Shown here: piece by piece, positions 59,501-64,000 of the stretch
Position numbering within the stretch: the stretch's first letter is position 1
Layout of the letters: the number at the start of each line of letters is the position of its first letter
Assembly (NCBI GenBank): GCA_036564245.1
Contig: DATCKU010000025.1
Span: 62,001 to 126,000, forward strand
Direction: 5' to 3'
From: Thermasporomyces sp036564245
GTDB lineage: Bacteria; Actinomycetota; Actinomycetes; Propionibacteriales; Actinopolymorphaceae
DNA: 64,000 nt
Program-made: the position numbers and the translations under genes
The notes under the pieces: generated by a model
Seen by the model: only the letters and a program-made list of their open reading frames with translations
Told to the model about the DNA's origin: nothing
Database searches by the model: none

Positions 59501-62061
59501 ACGGAAGACCGACTCACCTGGTGAGCACGGTCGGCAAGGTGAGTGAGCTCGCCGATCTCGCAAGCGATCTCGTGCGTGCGCTCTCGGCGCAAGTCGAGTC
59601 CAGACCTGCTGGACACGAGGCGGTCGTCGACCTGTATCTCTTCGGGCCGGATGTTCCGCTGCAGGAGCAGGAGGCGTCGGACGCGCTGCGCGGCCTGGTC
59701 GCTGCCTTGCCGTTCAGCCAGCGCGTACGTCGGATCACGCTCGCCATCGCGCGCGGCGGCGGCCAGGCGGTCGAGTACTTCACCTATCGGCCTACCGGAG
59801 ACGGCGTGATAGAAGACGACAACGTCCGTGGCGTCCACCCAATGGTGGGACGCAGGCTGAACCTCTGGCGGCTTCGAAACTTCAAGGTCACGAGGCTCGA
59901 GGCGCCCGAGGACGTCCTGCTCTACCACTGCGTGGCGCGGGAGAACGACGCCGACCAGCGGCTGGTCGCCCTCGCACAGGTCCGGCAGTTCTCGGTCGTC
60001 CGCGACGACGACGGCCAGGTGACGTCACTGCCGCATGTCGAGCGTGCCATCGCGAACTGCTTGGAGGGCATCCGTCGAGCCCGGAACGCGCGCGGCACGG
60101 CCGGCTTGCGCCTGGACATGAACCACGTCTGGGTGACCATCTGGCCGGTCGTCGACGTCCAGGTCGACGAGCTGACAGCTTTGCAACGCAACATCGCGCC
60201 GCTCACCGCGGGCGCCGGCATCGAGGAAGTGCTGGCCCAGGGTCGGGTGAGGTCGCCAGACGGCACCGTGCGACCGGTGGTCGCGCGCTTTTCGTACCAA
60301 CCGGGGACGGGTGTCGTCACGTCGGTCGAAGCGCCACCGACGACGCCGCTCAAACCGCTCGACGACTACGCCCAGAACGTCTTGCGGGCACGTCGTCGCA
60401 ACATGCTGTATCCGTACGAGCTCACCGACATGGTGGCCGGCCCGGGCGGATCGGTGGTCGAATACGACCTGGACGAGACCGGAACGTTGGTGCCCGTCGA
60501 CCGGCCGCGTGGGCTCAACAAGGCGGGCTTGATCGCTGGTGTGGTGAGCACACCGACGTTGCGGTATCCCGAGGGCGTCACCCGGGTGGTGCTGAGCGGT
60601 GACCCCACCAAGGCGCTGGGTGCGCTGGCCGAGCCGGAGTGCGCACGGGTCATCGCTGCGCTGGATCTCGCAGAACGCATGAAGGTGCCGGTCGAGTGGT
60701 ACGCCCTGTCCGCGGGAGCCAAGATCTCGATGGACTCCGGCACCGAGAACATGGACTGGATCGCGAAGGCGTTGAAGCGGATCGTCGAGTTCACCCAGAA
60801 CGGCGGCGAGATCAACGTCGTCGTCGCAGGCATCAACGTCGGCGCGCAGCCGTACTGGAATGCCGAAGCGACGATGTTGATGCATACCAAGGGAATCCTC
60901 GTGATGACGCCGGACAGCGCGATGGTCCTTACCGGCAAGCAGTCCTTGGACTTCTCTGGTGGCGTCTCGGCGGAGGACAACTTCGGCATCGGCGGTTACG
61001 ACCGGGTGATGGGCCCGAACGGTCAGGCGCAGTACTGGGCGCCCGATCTCAAGGCTGCTCGAGACGTGTTGATGGCCCATTACGACTACACGTACATCGC
61101 TCCCGGCGAATCTGCGCCGCGGCGCGCCGAGACGACCGACCCGATCGACCGCGACGTCACGACCTATCCACACGATGCCGAAGGAAGCGATTTCTCTACG
61201 GTCGGCGACATCTTCTCCCCGGAGAAGAACCCGGACCGTAAGAAACCGTTCGACATCCGCACGGTGATGCGCGCAGTCACCGACCAGGACCACCCGGTGC
61301 TGGAGCGCTGGGCGGGGATGGCCGACGCGGAAACCGCCGTGGTCCAGGATGCACGGCTCGGCGGGTACCCCGTCTGCCTCATCGGCATCGAGTCCAAGCC
61401 TGTCCCACGACGCGGGTTCCCGCCGGCCGACGGGCCGCACACCTACACGTCCGGGACACTCTTCCCGCGCTCGTCAAAGAAGGTCGCGCGGGCGATCAAC
61501 GCAGCGAGCGGGAACCGTCCCCTTGTCGTACTCGCGAACCTCTCCGGCTTCGACGGGTCGCCCGACTCGATGCGGAACCTGCAGCTGGAGTACGGAGCCG
61601 AGATCGGCCGTGCAGTGGTCAACTTCGACGGCCCGATCGTGTTCTGTGTGATATCTCGCTACCACGGTGGCGCCTTCGTCGTCTTCTCCAAGGCGTTGAA
61701 CCCGCGCCTCACCGTGTTGGCGGTTGAGGGTTCGTACGCATCGGTAATCGGTGGCGCGCCGGCAGCCGCGGTGGTGTTCGCTCGTGAAGTCGACGCACGC
61801 ACGTCTGCCGATCCGCGGGTCTCGAGCCTCGCCGCGCGTGTCGCAAATGCAACGGGAGCCGAACGTGCCGCATTGGCGACGGAGCTCACGGAACTGCGAG
61901 CCGCGGTCCGCGCCGAGAAGCTCAGCGAGATCGCCGCAGAGTTCGACCGCGTGCACAGCATCGAGCGTGCGGTCAAGGTCGGCTCGGTGGATGCGGTGAT
62001 CCGGGCGAGCGAGCTGCGGCCCCGGCTGATCGAAGCGATCGAGCGTGGTCTGGGACAGTGA
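56545..62061 (+). CDS. Single-chain acetyl/acyl-CoA carboxylase (BC-BCCP-CT)
   Basis: 1838 residues from the ATG at 56545, eight bases after GGGAGG. Biotin carboxylase domain at about 1-450: IAIVNRGEAAMRLI, the ATP-grasp loop KAAAGGGGRGIRM, and FLEVNTRLQVEHPVTE. The biotinyl domain has its lysine at Lys625 (LESMKMET; Ser replaces the usual Ala). A central region of about 600 residues without recognised catalytic motifs follows. The carboxyltransferase halves come last (FSGGVSAEDNFGIGGYD; VVLANLSGFDGSPDSM; RYHGGAFVVFSK). It makes malonyl-CoA or a related carboxylated acyl-CoA from bicarbonate and ATP. The order is that of eukaryotic ACC and of large actinobacterial fusions, in contrast with the usual separate AccA3/AccD subunits. 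Confidence 0.93.
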   Translation: MFKRIAIVNRGEAAMRLINAVREINAEGGEPIETVALYTEIERMATFVREADLAYPLGPSAARPYVDLATLERALRETKADAAWVGWGFVAEDPAFAELCARLGVTFIGPPPEAMRRLGDKIASKLLAEEVGVPVAPWSRGPVESLDAALAAAEEIGYPLMLKAAAGGGGRGIRMIMSAEDLKETYDRARDEAERAFGSGVVYLEKRLTNARHVEVQVIADGHGTAWALGVRDCSLQRRNQKVIEESASPLLSAAQVEKLKSAAERLALAAGYRGAGTVEFLYRPEDGALAFLEVNTRLQVEHPVTEMTTDVDLVKAQLHIAAGGRLEGDRPTESGHAIEARLNAEDPDRDFAPAPGRIALLDLPAGPGIRVDTGVSEGDTIPAEFDSMIAKIIAYGRTREEALARLRRAVSATTVIIEGGVTNKSFILELLDQPEVINGGGTGWADTGWIDRVRSEGRLVTHRHSGVGLVAAAIEGYEEAKEVERVRLLETAHGGRPQVQHEVGRAIDLKLRGIAYRVTVAQIGPNRYRVRVANGGEVRVVNGELERLGAYSSRLVVGGQSFRLITATHGPFHLVEVDGVTHRISRDEGGVLRSPAPALVVATPVAPGTEVEAGAPLLVLESMKMETVVYAPFKGLVRELLVSTGTQVETSEPLIRLEPTANGTVVAQAPETRGVDLDLPIESTEKSADERAAQGLADLRSMLLGFDIDPQDEGQMLADYLAARAELAAEGKAPVSAEIELLRVFADLAELSRNRPMGEEINTENRVHSPREHFHTYLQSLDPDRSGLPEEFRVRLARVLGHYGVTDLERSPELEDAVFRIFLAQQRSTPDVLLVTAVLQAWIEEPRPAPPLDSQVHDVLDRLVLATQLRFPVVGDLARSVRFRWFDQPLVDEARAEVLAGVGNEVAWLAEHPDAPDRQQRIEALAAIPEQIVRFLAERLERSWSEREPMLEVLIRRHYREYELHDLGESTVDGRPFATADYSLDGRPTHLVSTVGKVSELADLASDLVRALSAQVESRPAGHEAVVDLYLFGPDVPLQEQEASDALRGLVAALPFSQRVRRITLAIARGGGQAVEYFTYRPTGDGVIEDDNVRGVHPMVGRRLNLWRLRNFKVTRLEAPEDVLLYHCVARENDADQRLVALAQVRQFSVVRDDDGQVTSLPHVERAIANCLEGIRRARNARGTAGLRLDMNHVWVTIWPVVDVQVDELTALQRNIAPLTAGAGIEEVLAQGRVRSPDGTVRPVVARFSYQPGTGVVTSVEAPPTTPLKPLDDYAQNVLRARRRNMLYPYELTDMVAGPGGSVVEYDLDETGTLVPVDRPRGLNKAGLIAGVVSTPTLRYPEGVTRVVLSGDPTKALGALAEPECARVIAALDLAERMKVPVEWYALSAGAKISMDSGTENMDWIAKALKRIVEFTQNGGEINVVVAGINVGAQPYWNAEATMLMHTKGILVMTPDSAMVLTGKQSLDFSGGVSAEDNFGIGGYDRVMGPNGQAQYWAPDLKAARDVLMAHYDYTYIAPGESAPRRAETTDPIDRDVTTYPHDAEGSDFSTVGDIFSPEKNPDRKKPFDIRTVMRAVTDQDHPVLERWAGMADAETAVVQDARLGGYPVCLIGIESKPVPRRGFPPADGPHTYTSGTLFPRSSKKVARAINAASGNRPLVVLANLSGFDGSPDSMRNLQLEYGAEIGRAVVNFDGPIVFCVISRYHGGAFVVFSKALNPRLTVLAVEGSYASVIGGAPAAAVVFAREVDARTSADPRVSSLAARVANATGAERAALATELTELRAAVRAEKLSEIAAEFDRVHSIERAVKVGSVDAVIRASELRPRLIEAIERGLGQ

Positions 62062-62115
62062 CGCACGCTCGCACCGACGATGCCGTGGCATAAATGCGCC
62101 GCGGTTCTGGTTCTG

Positions 62116-62135
62116 GTACCTGAGGCCTCGGGTAC
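62116..62135. promoter_or_regulatory. 20-base palindrome between carboxylase and LLM oxidoreductase
   Basis: GTACCTGAGGCCTCGGGTAC is self-complementary except for one G-T pair. It lies 54 bases after the carboxylase stop and 33 bases before the GTG of the next gene. With no T-run or loop it looks more like an operator than a terminator, but a hairpin ending the carboxylase message is possible. Confidence 0.42.
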
Positions 62136-62168
62136 GTGGAACATTGCCACAGCAGTGAGGAGAGCATT

Positions 62169-63059
62169 GTGAAGTTTGGCCTTGGCCTACCTACTGCGGG
62201 CCAGCTCGCCAGCACATCAGCAATCGCGCAAGCAGCCGAAGGCGCCGAACGAGTGGGACTGAGCTCGGTCTGGGTCTTCGAGCGACTGATCGCTCCCACG
62301 AGCAAGGTCGAGATGGGCGGGCAGAAGATCCCCCTGCCGTCGGTCTACAACAACGTCTACTCGCCACTCGAGGTGCTGGGTTACGTCGCGGCTCGGACGA
62401 ATCGCGTGCGGCTGGGCACCAGCGTCATGGTCGCGCTGTTCCACAATCCCGCCGATCTCGCACGGAGGCTCGCGACCTTGGATCAGCTGAGCGACGGCAG
62501 GATCGTCGCAGGTCTCGGGCAAGGCTGGATGAACGAGGAGTTCGAGGCCGCTGGCGTGCCCAAGTCTCGGCAGGGTGAGGGTTTCGGTGAGTTCATCGAG
62601 GCACTTCGCGCCGCCTGGGAACCAGATCCGGTGAGCTTTCACGGCCGCTTCTACCGATTCGCCGAGTCGAGACTGAACCCCAAGCCCGTGCAGCCGGGTG
62701 GCCCACCGATCATCGTCGCGGCCAGCGCTCCTGCTGCGATCAAGCGGGCTGCGCGCATGGGTTTGGCACTGAACCCGATCTGGTTCGGCTGGGAAGCGCT
62801 CGAAGCCATCGTCGCGACGTACCGTAGCGCGCTGAAGGAGGTGGGCCGGGATGCCGTCCCGATCTACCTGCGGGTGAACGAGGCCGTCACCGACAGCCCG
62901 CAAGGCAAGGAGGAAACGGTGACCGGATCTCCCGAGCAGGTGGCGGCAGCCATACCCCGGCTCGAACGGCTCGGCGTGACCGAGGTCTTCTGGTCGATGC
63001 CCATCCCGGTCGACGAGCAACTCGAGCGTCTCGGTCGCCTGATCGAGATCACCGGGTAG
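62169..63059 (+). CDS. LLM-class (probably F420-dependent) oxidoreductase
   Basis: 296 residues from the GTG at 62169, six bases after GAGGAGAG. Luciferase-like TIM barrel: FGLGLPTAGQLAS at the start, RVRLGTSVMVALFHNPADLARRLATLD, the hallmark GRIVAGLGQGW, and YRFAESRLNPKPVQ. The pattern is that of F420-dependent reductases and dehydrogenases common in actinobacteria; an FMN monooxygenase is the alternative. Substrate unknown. Convergent with the exporter remnant to the right. Confidence 0.87.
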   Translation: MKFGLGLPTAGQLASTSAIAQAAEGAERVGLSSVWVFERLIAPTSKVEMGGQKIPLPSVYNNVYSPLEVLGYVAARTNRVRLGTSVMVALFHNPADLARRLATLDQLSDGRIVAGLGQGWMNEEFEAAGVPKSRQGEGFGEFIEALRAAWEPDPVSFHGRFYRFAESRLNPKPVQPGGPPIIVAASAPAAIKRAARMGLALNPIWFGWEALEAIVATYRSALKEVGRDAVPIYLRVNEAVTDSPQGKEETVTGSPEQVAAAIPRLERLGVTEVFWSMPIPVDEQLERLGRLIEITG

Positions 63060-63064
63060 CCAGG

Positions 63065-64000
63065 TCAGGCGTACGCGCGAGACTGGAGCTCGTACATCGG
63101 TCTGTATCGACCGTCTCGCGCCATGAGCTCGTCGTGGCTGCCTTGCTCGACCAGCTTGCCGTCATGCAGCACGGGGATTCGGTCAGCTGTCCGCACGGTC
63201 GAGAAGCGATGGGAGATGAGCACGATCGTGCGGCCCGCTCGTAGTCCTTGGAGCACGTCGAAAAGCGCAGCCTCGGCCTCCGCATCGAGCGAAGCGGTTG
63301 GCTCATCCAGGACGATGAACGACGCGTTGCGAAACAGGACGCGCGCGATCGCCACCCGTTGCCATTGCCCGACCGAGAGGTCGGCTCCCCCTTCGATCTC
63401 GGTACCGAGCAGGGTGTCGAGACCGCGTGGCAGCTGCGTGAGGAACTCGTCCGCTCCGGCCTGTCGGGCGGCTGCACGTACGGCCGCCCGATCCGACACT
63501 CGTCGGACGTCACCGATCGCGATGCCGACGGATGGCGGAACGAGACGTCGTCGACCGTCAACGTCGTGAATGGCTCGACCTGCACTGGCTCGGCCGACCG
63601 CAGCCGGTCGGACCGGTTGCGAAGCTCGACGAACTCCTGCAGGTGGAGACCATGCTCGATGGTTTGCGTGAAGCTCGTTGCGGCTTGTTGGGAACGGTTG
63701 GCGAGCAGGAGCACCGCGACGCAGGCGGTCGCTGCCGTGCCGAGTGTGAGCTTGCCAGCGCGTACGACCTGCAAGACTGCCACCGTCACTCCACCGAGCA
63801 CGATGGAGCCGACCAGCCTTCCCGACGCAGCGCGACGAATGAACCGGCGCACCAGCGCGGCGATCCCGTCGATCCGCTCGTCGTACAGCGCGGACCACCG
63901 CTCGAACAGATAAGACGCCAACCCGAATGCCCGCACGTCGCCAGCCGACTGCCGGTCCTTTGTTATCCGCTAAATGTGGAACCGCGTCCGATCGTTGGGG
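63065..64000 (-). pseudogene. Decayed ABC exporter lacking Walker A, running off the right edge
   Basis: Upstream part in one frame (about 63970-63535): DRQSAGDVRAFGLASYLFERW and helices of the membrane domain, ending VDDVSFRHPS. Downstream part in another frame (about 63535-63065): GIAIGDVRRVSDRAAV, signature LSVGQWQRVAIARV, Walker B FIVLDEPTASLD, H-loop LISHRFSTV. The junction near 63535 joins the start of the ATPase domain directly to the region after the Q-loop, so about 90 residues including Walker A are gone and the frame shifts. A stop also interrupts the reading near 63980. It cannot bind ATP normally. It resembles the decayed exporter at 27209-28768 in subfamily. Confidence 0.78.

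Noticed and set aside
60025..61440. Minus-strand open frame of about 470 codons opposite the carboxyltransferase region
   Set aside because: The plus strand encodes conserved carboxyltransferase motifs throughout; the minus frame is His/Arg/Asp rich.
1..64000. CRISPR arrays, tRNA or rRNA genes, intact transposases or prophage genes
   Set aside because: No regularly spaced repeats, cloverleaf-like stretches, or transposase or integrase motifs were noticed. A covariance-model scan would be the decisive test for RNA genes.

Overview
The window is high-GC DNA with strong G/C third-position bias, GTG and TTG starts, Tat-type lipoprotein leaders, a furA-katG pair, an F420-type LLM oxidoreductase and a single-chain acetyl-CoA carboxylase. 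Together these point to a soil- or plant-associated actinomycete (Actinomycetota). I cannot name the genus from sequence alone. Most of the window is accessory metabolism: carbohydrate and small-molecule transport loci, each with its own regulator. I saw no tRNA, rRNA, CRISPR array or intact insertion sequence.

Region 1 (1-11825) is a polysaccharide-utilisation locus around a divergent promoter at about 8.9 kb. The minus-strand operon runs iclR-type regulator, two sugar ABC permeases, Tat-exported sugar-binding lipoprotein, a secreted BNR_4 propeller protein with a discoidin domain, a secreted alpha/alpha-toroid protein with a similar discoidin domain, and a GH88/GH105-like unsaturated uronyl hydrolase cut by the left edge. 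The plus-strand arm encodes an enolase-superfamily sugar-acid dehydratase, a DapA/KDG-aldolase-type lyase and an SDR. The set reads as: cleave a uronate-containing plant polysaccharide outside the cell, import the oligomers, hydrolyse the unsaturated end, and break down the sugar acid.

Region 2 (11.7-24.7 kb) adds more glycan genes: a GntR/LacI hybrid regulator divergent from a GH76 endo-mannanase-like enzyme, an orphan family-5 solute-binding lipoprotein, an APH-like kinase, a DUF4874/DUF4832 protein, and a 1223-residue modular GH67 alpha-glucuronidase whose promoter overlaps a LacI-type palindrome.

Region 3 (24.8-29.3 kb) holds an ABC-2 transporter operon, followed by a decayed ABC exporter joined to the C-terminal end of an otherwise missing kinase-like gene.

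Region 4 (29.3-44.6 kb) is a coherent catabolic island. A class III aminotransferase, aldehyde dehydrogenase and D-tartrate dehydratase-like enzyme form one operon. Divergent to it are an NMT1/THI5-type ABC importer, two AtzA/SsnA-type amidohydrolases, a FadR-type regulator, a creatininase-family amidohydrolase, a D-aminoacylase-family enzyme and an EamA exporter. It looks like a degradation pathway for an imported nitrogen-containing, possibly heterocyclic, compound. It is the best candidate here for an undescribed system.

Region 5 (44.6-64 kb) carries a DUF1905 protein, a CapA-like lipoprotein, furA-katG, a heterodimeric ABC exporter with one degenerate ATP site, an rbs-type sugar ABC operon with no dedicated enzyme or regulator beside it, the 1838-residue carboxylase, an LLM oxidoreductase, and at the right edge a second decayed ABC exporter that has lost its Walker A region.
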